Below, piece by piece: positions 35,489 through 43,703 of a stretch of 64,000 bases of DNA (within the stretch, counting starts at the first letter, position 1; each line of letters starts with the position of its first letter). Source of the stretch: JBBSJZ01 sp041751935 (GTDB taxonomy: Bacteria > Planctomycetota > Planctomycetia > Pirellulales > Pirellulaceae). Position numbers and translations under genes: made by a program. Under the pieces are notes generated by a model, which had not been told where the DNA came from, searched no databases, and saw nothing but the letters and a program-made list of their open reading frames with translations. Location: NCBI GenBank assembly GCA_041751935.1, contig JBGSIA010000100.1, positions 85,915 through 149,914 on the forward strand, given 5' to 3'.

Positions 35489-36343
35489 TCACGCCGAATG
35501 TATTTGTAGTGAGGCATCGCTTTCGAAAATTGCACCGACGCTGCGAGCACGACGTTCGAGTTCAGCGAGTGCACGAGCTCCAATGTCGCCGAGATCGCGC
35601 GTCCATTCGTTGACGTACAGATCAACGTGCTTCATCAATACCATGTCGTCGAATTCTTGGGCATAACGTCGCATCGTCGGTAACGCCGCTTGCGGCTGAC
35701 GCAATGCAAGTTCGATGGAGTCACGAATCACGGACTGGACCGTTAGCTTCACTTGATCATCGAGAGAGCGTCTGGCGACTAGTCCGCCAAGCGGCAGCGG
35801 TAAGCCTGTCGTCGCTTCCCAACGCTGACCTAAATCCTCGACACAAGCCAGACCCTGATCTTGCCACGTAAAGCGGCCCTCGTGAATACAAACTCCAAAG
35901 TCCGCTCGGTGTTGTTGTAACCGCGGCATGATCTCAGAAAACGCCACTTGTTCGACCCGCGTCCGATTTCGGTAGAACAATTCAAACAGAAGCGAAGCCG
36001 TCGTGTTGAGCCCTGGACAAAGCGTCAACTGGTCTTGCGACGTAGGCAGCGTATCTGGCTTTGCGGCTAACAAAAGTGGCCCGACGCCGAAGCCCAATGC
36101 CGAGCCAACTCGCAGTACGACTGTATCAGCAGCCAATTTCAGTGCCGCGTGAAAGCTGGTTTTGGCAACATCGAATTTACCGCTGAATAGTCCACGATTG
36201 AGTTCTTCGATGTCCAACAGTTCGACGTCAAACTGCAGACCTCGCGTATCCACGGTGCCGCTGAGGATGCCGTGAAAGGCAAAGGTATCATTTGGACACG
36301 TCGAGATCCCCAGCTTGATCGTTTTCGTGACGGCGCTGGACAT
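35489..36343 (-). CDS. mqnD: 1,4-dihydroxy-6-naphthoate synthase (futalosine menaquinone pathway)
   Basis: 284 residues. Family-specific blocks: LGISTCPNDTFAFHGILSG near the N-terminus, DVELLDIEELNRGLFSGKFDVAKTSFHA, GSALGFGVGPLLLA, FGVCIHEGRFTW, and a C-terminal helical region MLKHVDLYVNEWTRDLG (written here as MKHVDLYVNEWTRDLG in the protein). Periplasmic-binding-protein fold enzyme that converts cyclic dehypoxanthine futalosine to dihydroxynaphthoate in menaquinone synthesis. Other mqn genes are not in this window. Converges with uvrA (39 bp apart). Confidence 0.93.
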   Translation of the reverse strand: MSSAVTKTIKLGISTCPNDTFAFHGILSGTVDTRGLQFDVELLDIEELNRGLFSGKFDVAKTSFHAALKLAADTVVLRVGSALGFGVGPLLLAAKPDTLPTSQDQLTLCPGLNTTASLLFELFYRNRTRVEQVAFSEIMPRLQQHRADFGVCIHEGRFTWQDQGLACVEDLGQRWEATTGLPLPLGGLVARRSLDDQVKLTVQSVIRDSIELALRQPQAALPTMRRYAQEFDDMVLMKHVDLYVNEWTRDLGDIGARALAELERRARSVGAIFESDASLQIHSA

Positions 36344-36396
36344 GTTTTCCCTGGGATGACGCAGGATGGGGAAAGATGGTTATCATACCAACCGCG

Positions 36397-36422
36397 CGAG
36401 ATCCTTACACGCGAGGGTCTCG
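36397..36422. repeat. 9-bp hairpin upstream of the DUF4261 gene
   Basis: Arms CGAGATCCT (36397-36405) and AGGGTCTCG (36414-36422), 8-nt loop, one G-U pair on the RNA. It lies 38 bp before the preferred start of the DUF4261 gene and could be a leader hairpin; no T-run. Confidence 0.3.
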
Positions 36423-36459
36423 TTCCGCCACGATGACTTTACTAGAGAAAGATGCAGCG

Positions 36460-37419
36460 ATGCCCAAAGGCTTTTTTACACAAACCGCAATCATTTTGCT
36501 TCGCGAGAAGGTATCGATCGAAGCGATCGCCGCGGCTATGGGCGAGTATTCGCACGATGGTCTGCGTCCTGCGATGGATGAATGGGCCTTCGGCGGTCCT
36601 TCCTTTGTGGTCACGTTCAACGAAGAAGATAACGGAAAGATCGCCATTGATGTCGTCGATCAGCCTTGGCCAGACGAAATGGGGGATCCCGAAACCGATT
36701 CAACCATTTTTGGTGCCTGGGCGTCTGGCCAGTTTGGTCCCTTCACCTACCCCGGAGCCCTAGCTCGCGCCATGCAACAGTCGTGGGTTTGGGAAGACGG
36801 ACACACCGCTCCGGGGCAGCATGTCGGCTTCATTCGTGTTCGCAGTAGCTATGTGATCGGCCGTGACGAAGATGCACCGATTTATCCGGAAGACTACGAT
36901 GCCTATGAAGACTTGGCGTTTGTCACCGAGATTGCCGCAACGCTTACAGAGTTGCCCGAAGCGATTTGTTATTTCAATCCGAACGGTGAAGTCGTCCGCG
37001 ATATTCAGGGCGTCGACGAGAGTATCGATTTCGCCAATGACAATGAATTGCCGCCGCACGAATTGTGGAGCAACGTGCGCTTATTCAAACTGAATGACGA
37101 ATGGTCGATTATGGACAGTGTCGGAAACAGCCAATTGGAACTTCCCGATTGTGAAGCTTGTTTCCATACCGAGTCATACAAACTCGAGGATGTCGACAAC
37201 TTTCTTCGCAACTGTTTCCTCTACCTAATCGACGAGGGTGACACGATTGCCGATGGTGACGTGTCGGAAGGTCCCGGCGACATTTCCTGGCAAGCGAGAC
37301 GATTTGATTCGTCGCTGGTTGATCCACCGAGAAACGTCATTCGCTGGTTCCCGCAGGACGACCACAAAGTGCCTGAGGAGTTGCTCATCGATGAGGAAGA
37401 GGAAGAGATCGAGGAGTGA
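36460..37419 (+). CDS. DUF4261-like protein of unknown function
   Basis: 319 residues from ATG 36460, with AGAGAAAG upstream (MPKGFFTQTAIILL); starts at 36376 or 36433 would add an unconserved leader. The N-terminal part (FTQTAIILLREKVSIEAIAAAMG ending before EYS) and a middle region with TYPGALARAMQQSW resemble DUF4261 proteins, soluble proteins occasionally linked to ankyrin or immunity-type genes, with no known activity. The protein is acidic throughout and ends with an Asp/Glu run (EEEEEIEE). No signal peptide or membrane segment. Divergent from mqnD; not clearly in an operon with the following dehydrogenase. Confidence 0.65.
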   Translation: MPKGFFTQTAIILLREKVSIEAIAAAMGEYSHDGLRPAMDEWAFGGPSFVVTFNEEDNGKIAIDVVDQPWPDEMGDPETDSTIFGAWASGQFGPFTYPGALARAMQQSWVWEDGHTAPGQHVGFIRVRSSYVIGRDEDAPIYPEDYDAYEDLAFVTEIAATLTELPEAICYFNPNGEVVRDIQGVDESIDFANDNELPPHELWSNVRLFKLNDEWSIMDSVGNSQLELPDCEACFHTESYKLEDVDNFLRNCFLYLIDEGDTIADGDVSEGPGDISWQARRFDSSLVDPPRNVIRWFPQDDHKVPEELLIDEEEEEIEE

Positions 37420-37481
37420 GATTCTCGGCGACGACGTCGCGAAGCAAGTTTTAAGACTATATTTTTTTAATCGAGATAATC

Positions 37482-38519
37482 ATGAAAGCACTATTGTTAA
37501 CTGCCTACAAGTCAATGCAAGTGACCGATTTCGACGAACCCGAAGTCGGCCCCGATGACGTACTGGTTCAAGTCGAAGCGTGTGGGATTTGCGGTAGTGA
37601 TATTCATGGCTACGACGGCAGTACCGGGCGCCGCATTCCACCACTGGTGATGGGCCACGAAGCAGCTGGTACCGTTATCAGCACCGGTGCGAACGTGACT
37701 GATTTGCCTCCGGGAACTCGTGTCACGTTTGACTCGATGATCTCCTGTGGGCAATGTCATTTCTGCCGCCAGGGCACCGCGAATCTCTGCGATAACCGAC
37801 GCATTCTCGGCGTGTCCTGTGGCGAGTACCGACGGCATGGTGCCTTCGCCGAACGTATTGCGGTGCCACGACGCATTGTGTTCGAGCTTCCAGAGTCATT
37901 ACCATTTGAGCACGCGGCATTGGTGGAAGCGGTTTCTGTCGCCGTGCATGCCGCCAACGTTACGCCCGTGGTGCTGGGCGATACAGCCGTCGTGGTCGGC
38001 GCAGGAATGATTGGGTTGCTCGCCATCCAGACAATCCGCGCTGCGGGTGCGTCGCAAGTCATTGCGATTGACCTGAACGACAAGCGGCTCGGGGTCGCCA
38101 AAGAACTCGGAGCCGACGTGACATTGCGTGGCGACCAATGCGATGTTCCAGCCGAAGTGCGTCGATTGACCAACGGTCGTGGTGCCGATGTGGCCTTGGA
38201 AGTCGTCGGTGCGACGCCAACGATTCGTACCGCGATCGAAGCGACTCGTAAGGGCGGCAACGTGACGCTTGTCGGAAATGTTTCCCCGACAATTGAGCTG
38301 CCGCTACAGAGCGTCGTCACGCGAGAAATCACGCTTCGTGGTACTTGCGGTTGCAATGGCGAATATCCGCAATGTATCGATTTGATGAATCGTGGCATCA
38401 TTCGCGTCGACCCATTGATCACCGCCAAGATCTCGCTGTCCGATGGGCCTCAATGGTTCGAACGATTGCATGCTGGCGACCCCGAACAGATGAAGGTCGT
38501 GGTGATGCCGCGAGCGTAA
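37482..38519 (+). CDS. Zinc-dependent medium-chain alcohol/polyol dehydrogenase
   Basis: 345 residues. MDR fold: catalytic-zinc ligands Cys37 (CGICGSDIHG), His59-Glu60 (MGHEAAG); structural zinc by Cys89, Cys92, Cys95 and Cys103 (CGQCHFCRQGTANLC); NAD(P)-binding VVVGAGMIGLLA followed by an Asp-ending strand (QVIAIDLND), favouring NAD. Similar to sorbitol/L-threonine/galactitol-1-phosphate dehydrogenases; the substrate cannot be fixed from sequence. Downstream are the convergent rrf2 and cysH genes. A T-rich stretch TATTTTTTT lies just upstream of the start. Confidence 0.9.
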   Translation: MKALLLTAYKSMQVTDFDEPEVGPDDVLVQVEACGICGSDIHGYDGSTGRRIPPLVMGHEAAGTVISTGANVTDLPPGTRVTFDSMISCGQCHFCRQGTANLCDNRRILGVSCGEYRRHGAFAERIAVPRRIVFELPESLPFEHAALVEAVSVAVHAANVTPVVLGDTAVVVGAGMIGLLAIQTIRAAGASQVIAIDLNDKRLGVAKELGADVTLRGDQCDVPAEVRRLTNGRGADVALEVVGATPTIRTAIEATRKGGNVTLVGNVSPTIELPLQSVVTREITLRGTCGCNGEYPQCIDLMNRGIIRVDPLITAKISLSDGPQWFERLHAGDPEQMKVVVMPRA

Positions 38520-38533
38520 GTCGACGTGACTTG

Positions 38534-38965
38534 CTAGATATAAAACATGGACGCATCACCATGCCGACAACGTTCGATGATGTCTTCCAATCTTATTTCG
38601 GCAAGCACTCGCCTTGACGCTGCAGCCGCCTCGTCCCAGTGCGATTGCAGCAACTCATCCAGCGGCGTATCGGGCGCCGCTCGGAGTGCTGACTCCTGGC
38701 ATCCAATCGCCTCAGCAATATCCAACAACGTGATCTGGGACGGGTCCACGCTGATGCGATAACCTCCCTGACTTCCACGCACGCTTTGGACCCAGCCCGC
38801 CGTCCGCAGTGTACGGAAGATCTGGACCAAGAACGGGCCAGGTATATTGTGTCGATCGGTGATTTCGCGAATTGCCACTGGCGCAGCATCGTTGCTGCGT
38901 AACGCCAATTCGAGCATCGCCAAACAAGCGTAATGCACACGCGCGGATATGATCACCGAAGACAC
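38534..38965 (-). CDS. Rrf2-family transcriptional regulator
   Basis: 143 residues. N-terminal winged helix: SARVHYACLAMLELA, AIREITDRHNIPGPFLVQIF and RTAGWVQSVRGSQGGYRIS, the standard Rrf2 pattern with the GGY wing. Cysteines are at 14, 89 and 133, not in the CX5CX7C cluster of IscR/RsrR, so an iron-sulfur cofactor is not indicated; the cluster-free CymR/cysteine-metabolism type is a better comparison. Located 20 bp downstream of cysH on the same strand, which suggests it regulates sulfur assimilation. Confidence 0.9.
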   Translation of the reverse strand: MSSVIISARVHYACLAMLELALRSNDAAPVAIREITDRHNIPGPFLVQIFRTLRTAGWVQSVRGSQGGYRISVDPSQITLLDIAEAIGCQESALRAAPDTPLDELLQSHWDEAAAASRRVLAEIRLEDIIERCRHGDASMFYI

Positions 38966-38985
38966 CTCTTCATCGAGTTACACGT

Positions 38986-39855
38986 TCAAGAGGTGTGCAG
39001 ACCGCATTCCGTCTTTTGAAATCCGCTCCAACGTCCAGCCCGTTCGTCTTCGCCAATCTGTACCGCGCGAGTGCAAGGCCAGCATCCGACACTTGGATAG
39101 CCTTGGTCGTGCAACGGATTGTACGGAATGTTTTCCTTGGCGATTAAGTTCCAAACGTCCTTCTTGGTCCAGTTGGCCAGCGGGCTGACTTTCACCAATT
39201 GGAACTTGCGATCCCAACCAACGATCGGAGCCCTGGCGCGATCATCACTTTGGTCACGACGTATAGCACTGGCCCAAGCGTATTGGCCTTTCGCCGCCTC
39301 GTGCAGCACTCGCAACTTGCGATCGAAACAGCAGCGATTCGGATCCGTCTTGTAGACAGGGCCACCGTTGGCGGCTTCGTACTCTTGCACCGTTTGGCCG
39401 GATCGTTTGTATTCCACCTCAATCCCATATCGCCGCTTGACTTCCTCTCGCAGCTCCAACGTTTCGGCGAACTGATAGCCCGTTTCGAGATTGAAAATCG
39501 GTGTCTGAGGCGCAATCTCCGCGAGCATGTGAATCAACGTCATGCCTTCAGGACCAAATGCGGTCGCCATCGTGAACCGAGGTGCGTACCGATCAATCGT
39601 CCAGCGGAGAATCTCCTGCGGCGTCGCCGACTCCAGCTTGACACTTTCGCTCGCTAGCTCCGCCAAGAACTCGTCCGTCGGAACCAGCGGGGGATCAGCA
39701 GCAAGTGCACCTCGAGGCTCATCATCCGGCGACATAATTCGTAAAGTCGGTGCGACTGCAGCACTCTTGGCCTGAAAAACGTCATTCGAGTGCGGCGTTT
39801 CGGTCGGTTGCGGGGCTTCAGTCATCAGGGAATATCGTGTTCGGACGGCGTTCAT
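38986..39855 (-). CDS. cysH: Assimilatory adenylylsulfate (APS) reductase
   Basis: 289 residues from ATG 39855 (ATG 39825 is an alternative). The first 60 residues are a low-similarity extension. PAPS/APS-reductase core from about 80: FTMATAFGPEGMTLIHML and ETGYQFAETLELR. Cys175-Cys176 (RCCFDRK) and Cys258-Cys261 (GCWPCTR) form the CC...CxxC set that binds a [4Fe-4S] cluster, marking it as the APS-using rather than the PAPS-using type; Cys284 in ECGLHT is the catalytic cysteine. It reduces APS to sulfite and AMP for cysteine synthesis, taking electrons from thioredoxin. Operon with the Rrf2 regulator. Confidence 0.95.
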   Translation of the reverse strand: MNAVRTRYSLMTEAPQPTETPHSNDVFQAKSAAVAPTLRIMSPDDEPRGALAADPPLVPTDEFLAELASESVKLESATPQEILRWTIDRYAPRFTMATAFGPEGMTLIHMLAEIAPQTPIFNLETGYQFAETLELREEVKRRYGIEVEYKRSGQTVQEYEAANGGPVYKTDPNRCCFDRKLRVLHEAAKGQYAWASAIRRDQSDDRARAPIVGWDRKFQLVKVSPLANWTKKDVWNLIAKENIPYNPLHDQGYPSVGCWPCTRAVQIGEDERAGRWSGFQKTECGLHTS

Positions 39856-39964
39856 GGCTCAAAAACAACACGCTGGGCGGCAGTTCAATACCGATAGGCT
39901 ACAAACATGATCAAGATAGTCAAGTATGGTTATCGACGGGGGACGACCGCCGATTGAACTCATT

Positions 39965-40024
39965 TTGACGGTTCCCAGTCAGATCTCGGGTTCCGTGGGC
40001 CTATAATGGAGCTGCGGGCCTCTA
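39965..40024 (+). promoter_or_regulatory. Candidate promoter region: TATAAT plus a 12-nt direct repeat
   Basis: A perfect -10 hexamer TATAAT is at 40002-40007, inside the repeat GGGCCTATAATG, which recurs 19 nt later as GGGCCTCTAATG. A TTGACG is at 39965-39970, but the 31-bp spacing is too long for a standard promoter, so the -35 is unclear. Placed just upstream of the secreted HEAT-type protein gene. Confidence 0.35.
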
Positions 40025-40075
40025 ATGAACACGGGTTGCGGGGAGGTTAACGGCTATCCGGGAACGGAACACTTC

Positions 40076-41305
40076 ATGTTTGCTCATAAAATCACGATTG
40101 CCTTCGTTTTTGTTTCCATGTTGGGGACACTTTTACCGACGCTCAAGCAATGCTCGGCGGACACGGTAGAGATATCCGGCGGCGGCCATGTCTCGGGTTC
40201 CGTTAAGCGGGTCAGCGAGACCAAGGTTCCGTATGTCGTCGTCGAGGTCGATTCGGACATTCGAGTGGCGATTCCCGAAAGTCGGGTTCGCCGTGTGGTG
40301 ACGAGCGACGAACTGGCCGAGTATCGACGCCGGGCCGCGATTGCCGGAAATGATGCCGAATTGAACTACGAACTGGCACGCTGGTGCTCCGGTAAGTATC
40401 TGACGGCGCAATTCCGCTACCACATGCAGCGGGCGATCACCTTAAAACCCGATCATGCGTACGCTCGAGCCGCTTTGAACTACGTCCAGGACAATGGCCA
40501 GTGGGTGAAGCATGCGGATCTGCAGCGCAGCCGGGGAATGATCAGCGTCGGTGGTGTTTGGCAGTTACCTGAAGTCGTGGCGATCCAGAAGACTCAGGAA
40601 GAAAACGAGATTGCGTCCAAAAAGTGGATCAAAGATATCGCGCGGCTGCGTTCTCAGTTTATGACAGGCGGCAAGGCCGGACCAGAAGCCTTTGCAACAA
40701 TTTCGGCAATCGAGGATCCGTTGGCCGCCAGCGCGATTGCTGGTGAACTGATGGACTCGCGCCGACCGAACAAAGTACAGCCGCGACAACTTCGCCAATT
40801 ATGGATCAAACTGCTTGGTCGATTTGAAAACATGGTCGCCGTGGAAGCCCTTGTGCGAACAGGTGTCGAGGAAAACGACGATGTCATTCGCGAGGCAGCG
40901 CTGGAGCAGCTTCAACAGTACGGTGCCGGTTCCGCTGTCGCGACTTACGTCCCGATGCTCAAAAGTAACAACAATCAAGAGGTCAATCGAGCGGCACGTG
41001 CGCTGAGTTTTTTCGCAAATTCCGAACTCACGTTTCCGCTAATCGATGCCTTGGTGACCGAGCACAAGACAACGACACCCGCCGGACCGGCGATGCAGTT
41101 TGGCTTCGGAGACAACGGCAACGTTGGCACTCAAATGGGAAGCAAACCCAAGACGACGGTTACTCCGAAACAGAACCCCGCAGTCCTATCGGTGCTGAAA
41201 ACCATCGAACCGGACGTGGACTACGGATACAACGAAACGCGTTGGCGAGAACACTTTGCCCGCAAGTTGACTGCGTACGATGGTGACCTTCGTCGTGACC
41301 CGTAA
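40076..41305 (+). CDS. Secreted HEAT-repeat-like protein of unknown function
   Basis: 409 residues from ATG 40076 (MFAHKITIAFVFV); an ATG at 40025 would put 17 extra residues ahead of the signal peptide. Signal peptide 1-25. Then a short beta-rich region (SGGGHVSGSVKR, VAIPESRVRRVVTSDELAEY), a helical region in which DAELNYELARWC and RYHMQRAITLKPDHAYA look TPR-like, and HEAT-like repeats in the last third (AVEALVRTGVEENDDVIREA, EVNRAARALSFFANSELT). This layout is common among planctomycete exported proteins with no assigned role. Converges with the receiver-like gene. Confidence 0.75.
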   Translation: MFAHKITIAFVFVSMLGTLLPTLKQCSADTVEISGGGHVSGSVKRVSETKVPYVVVEVDSDIRVAIPESRVRRVVTSDELAEYRRRAAIAGNDAELNYELARWCSGKYLTAQFRYHMQRAITLKPDHAYARAALNYVQDNGQWVKHADLQRSRGMISVGGVWQLPEVVAIQKTQEENEIASKKWIKDIARLRSQFMTGGKAGPEAFATISAIEDPLAASAIAGELMDSRRPNKVQPRQLRQLWIKLLGRFENMVAVEALVRTGVEENDDVIREAALEQLQQYGAGSAVATYVPMLKSNNNQEVNRAARALSFFANSELTFPLIDALVTEHKTTTPAGPAMQFGFGDNGNVGTQMGSKPKTTVTPKQNPAVLSVLKTIEPDVDYGYNETRWREHFARKLTAYDGDLRRDP

Positions 41306-41312
41306 GTAACTG

Positions 41313-41669
41313 TTATTGATGCACAAACAATCCGCCGAGCATCTGATCAAATTGCCCCCGCGTCAGTACGCGAGGCACTCCAGCTTCTCGGGCTGCGCTG
41401 AGTCGGTTGATTTGGACATGCGGTCCGTATGCAATCAACTCAGCATTTGGACATTGCTGTGCAGTCCCTTCAACAATGGTCGGTACCAATGTGCTACGCG
41501 TGGACAAGTCGAGCACGACGTAACGAACTCCATCGTCGGACGTTTCCGGCAACGACGTCGCGAGCCGGAATTCGTACCCGGCACGTTCCGCCGCCGCGCG
41601 GACGCGCGACGCGAACATCAGGTCGCCGGAAAGAAACAGCACCGCGAAGGATTCAGAATCAAGCGACAT
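41313..41669 (-). CDS. Small receiver-like (CheY-fold) hypothetical protein
   Basis: 118 residues. The alternating pattern (FAVLFLSGDLMFASRVRAAAERAGYEF ends the first beta-alpha unit; then VRYVVLDLSTRST, AELIAYGPHV, AAREAGVPRVLTRGQFDQML) fits a response-regulator receiver fold. The Asp of VLDLST is where the phospho-acceptor would be; the usual acidic pair in the first loop is missing (SGD), so phosphorylation is doubtful: a pseudo-receiver is possible. The 5' end overlaps the sugar isomerase gene by 11 bp. No output domain. Function unknown. Confidence 0.65.
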   Translation of the reverse strand: MSLDSESFAVLFLSGDLMFASRVRAAAERAGYEFRLATSLPETSDDGVRYVVLDLSTRSTLVPTIVEGTAQQCPNAELIAYGPHVQINRLSAAREAGVPRVLTRGQFDQMLGGLFVHQ

Positions 41670-42516
41670 TCGTTTTTCTTATGGCGATTTGATTGCGCAT
41701 AAACGCTAAGCCTTCGCTCGCAAGTGTCAACTCGTCCTTGAACATCTTGCGCCAGATTTTCGTCGCCGCAGCAATTTCCGGCAGTGCCAAACCAAAGGCT
41801 TCAATCACCAACCAACTGTCGTAATTGATGCCGACGATGGTATCGAAAACTTCACCCCAATTGACCGCCCCCATGCCCGGAGTGCTGCGGTCGTTTTCGC
41901 TGATGTGGATATGCACCAACTTGTCACCACCGGCACGAATCGCAGCAGCGTCACTTTTCTCTTCGATGTTGCTGTGGAACGTGTCATACATCATGCCACA
42001 CGATGGATGATCGACTGCACGAACAAACCGTGTGGAATCTTCATGACAATTTAGAAAGTAACATTCAAAGCGATTGAGCGCCTCGACGCCCAACATCACA
42101 TCGACCTTGCCTGCGTATTCTGCCATCGCTCGCATGCTTTCGACGCCCCACGCCCATTCATCCGCAGTGGGACCGGCACCACTGAAGTAACCGATCGCGG
42201 AGTGATAGGGACCGACCAACGTTTCAGCACCAACGGCGGCGCAACAATCGAGCGTCTTCTTGTTCAACTCGACACCCTTGGCGCGAATGCTTGCGTCGGG
42301 CGAAATCGGATTGTTTTCTTCAGTGCGGATGGTCACCGCGGTTCGCTTGAGACCGATGTCGTCGAGTTGCTTACCGATTTTGGCATAATCGAGATCCAAG
42401 TTGAACATGGGCAGCTCGACGCCATCAAAACCCATTGCTCGCAGTTTCTCGCAAACGGGAATCATTTCATCGGTGACTTCACCGGACCACAACAACAAAT
42501 TCATACCGAACTTCAT
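41659..42516 (-). CDS. Sugar phosphate isomerase/epimerase (AP-endonuclease-2 TIM barrel)
   Basis: 285 residues from ATG 42516 (MKFGMNLLLW). TIM-barrel family 'sugar phosphate isomerase/epimerase', closest in pattern to D-tagatose 3-epimerase/D-psicose epimerase: metal and substrate blocks GVEALNRFECYFLN (Glu), GMMYDTFHSNIEEKSD (Asp, His), KLVHIHISENDRSTPGMG (His, Arg) and WLVIEAFG (Glu). Interconverts keto-sugar epimers; substrate unknown. It sits between the AcpH-like and receiver-like genes on the same strand with 13-bp gap and 11-bp overlap, so the three form one transcript. Confidence 0.87.
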   Translation of the reverse strand: MKFGMNLLLWSGEVTDEMIPVCEKLRAMGFDGVELPMFNLDLDYAKIGKQLDDIGLKRTAVTIRTEENNPISPDASIRAKGVELNKKTLDCCAAVGAETLVGPYHSAIGYFSGAGPTADEWAWGVESMRAMAEYAGKVDVMLGVEALNRFECYFLNCHEDSTRFVRAVDHPSCGMMYDTFHSNIEEKSDAAAIRAGGDKLVHIHISENDRSTPGMGAVNWGEVFDTIVGINYDSWLVIEAFGLALPEIAAATKIWRKMFKDELTLASEGLAFMRNQIAIRKTNVA

Positions 42517-42529
42517 CGTGACGATCGCT

Positions 42530-43213
42530 TTATCTAGGAGTGTCAATGGGGAAAGGAGAGGAAGCGTCAGCGGGAGTCAGGAACTCCCAGCGCCGGCGAG
42601 TGACGATTGTAACCGCGCGAGGCAGCCACGCGGCAATCTCAGGCGGAAGCAGTGGCAACGAAACTCGCCGCATCACTTGATTCAAACGCACCAAGAGTTT
42701 GTCGTGTTGTAAGTAGTCGTACAAGAACCGCTCGGCGATGAATTGCTCAATCACGACGGAAAGCCCCCGTGCCGACCGCCCCACGATCGCTTCGACACAG
42801 CCCATCACCTCAATAGGATCAACGCGGGCGAGAGTGTCATAGTAGCGGTCCGCCCACGCCGGATCATCCTGAATCCACAACGCATCCAATATCATTTCGA
42901 TTAAAATATGACCGACAAACGTGGGGCGAAAACCTTCGTCTCCGGGCAGCAAGTCACGTAATTCCAAGGCGAACTGCAGATTCGACTCCACGAACGCACG
43001 CGTCGAATGAAACCACGCATCATCGCGATGATGATGGACAATCCCCGCGGCGACGTCGCGAAGTGCCGCGTCAGGTGCCGCCAAGAACGGCTCAGCCAGC
43101 CGACGCCTCGCACGCACTTTGCGATCGACCACCGACAGCCAATCCGGTACTGCCGTCCCAGCTACAACGAGCGGATTGTCGAGATAAAGCAGGCCATGCG
43201 AGAGAAAATTCAT
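42530..43213 (-). CDS. AcpH-like (ACP phosphodiesterase family-like) hypothetical protein
   Basis: 227 residues from ATG 43213 (MNFLSHGLLYLDNPLVVAGT); a longer frame to 43273 adds an unconserved leader. The N-terminus MNFLSHGLL...VVAGTAVPDWL and HHHRDDAWFHSTRAF recall the HD-like AcpH family (MNFLAHL...GDF and H..ID.. motifs), which removes phosphopantetheine from acyl carrier protein, but similarity is limited to these motifs. Likely a helical metal-binding protein; exact role uncertain. First gene of the three-gene minus-strand set. Confidence 0.6.
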   Translation of the reverse strand: MNFLSHGLLYLDNPLVVAGTAVPDWLSVVDRKVRARRRLAEPFLAAPDAALRDVAAGIVHHHRDDAWFHSTRAFVESNLQFALELRDLLPGDEGFRPTFVGHILIEMILDALWIQDDPAWADRYYDTLARVDPIEVMGCVEAIVGRSARGLSVVIEQFIAERFLYDYLQHDKLLVRLNQVMRRVSLPLLPPEIAAWLPRAVTIVTRRRWEFLTPADASSPFPIDTPR

Positions 43214-43377
43214 CCCAGGAGGGTAACGGAACGTGCCGCGAATTTCGAGGGCATGGCGTTCGCCACGGGTCACCTAGGCCTTGATCCATTAAAGCTTGAA
43301 TCTAATTTTGCTTGAGAAACTTGAAAACTCACGGCGTTTTACGCGTGTCGCCGACCGCACGTGATGCGTTCGGTTTA

Positions 43378-43402
43378 TGGCAAATATTGACGTTATTTGC
43401 CA
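43378..43402. promoter_or_regulatory. Inverted-repeat operator overlapping the parDE -35 box
   Basis: Perfect 9-bp arms TGGCAAATA (43378-43386) and TATTTGCCA (43394-43402) with a 7-nt centre (TTGACGT) that contains the -35 hexamer. Its position is that of an autoregulatory operator for the ParD-like ribbon-helix-helix antitoxin encoded 56 bp downstream. Confidence 0.7.
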
Positions 43403-43415
43403 ATCGTGGTAAGAT
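43387..43415 (+). promoter_or_regulatory. Sigma-70-type promoter of the parDE module
   Basis: -35 TTGACG (43387-43392), 17-bp spacer, -10 TAAGAT (43410-43415). Spacing is ideal and it overlaps the inverted repeat, so repressor binding would block RNA polymerase. About 43 bp to the parD ATG. Confidence 0.65.
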
Positions 43416-43457
43416 TTTCCGTTGCTAAACCAGCCGATGGAATAAGGATACGGAACC

Positions 43458-43703
43458 ATGAGCTCATCGATCAACCTTTCGCTAACGGACGAATTGCGGG
43501 CGTTTGTCGACGCGAATTCGGGAGACGGGACACTGTACGCGACGCCCAGCGAATTCATGCGTGATCTGTTGCGGCAACAAAAAAGCAGGCAGGAAGCCGC
43601 CGCTGCACGCGACGCAATCCTTGAAGGGTACCAGGATGCAATCGAAGGTCGAACGCACCTCTTTAAAGGCGATCTACGCAGCCTATTAAAGAAGGTCCAT
43701 TAG
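43458..43703 (+). CDS. parD: ParD-like ribbon-helix-helix antitoxin
   Basis: 81 residues. N-terminal RHH DNA-binding segment (SSINLSLTDELRAFVDANSG, then TPSEFMRDLLRQQK) and a charged C-terminal tail (ILEGYQDAIEGRTHLFKGD) that would wrap the toxin; the GY/EG-D pattern is characteristic of ParD antitoxins of the ParE/RelE type. AAGGA lies upstream of the ATG. The stop TAG shares its last base with the GTG of the toxin gene, so production is coupled. Expected to repress its own promoter through the inverted repeat just upstream. Confidence 0.9.
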   Translation: MSSSINLSLTDELRAFVDANSGDGTLYATPSEFMRDLLRQQKSRQEAAAARDAILEGYQDAIEGRTHLFKGDLRSLLKKVH

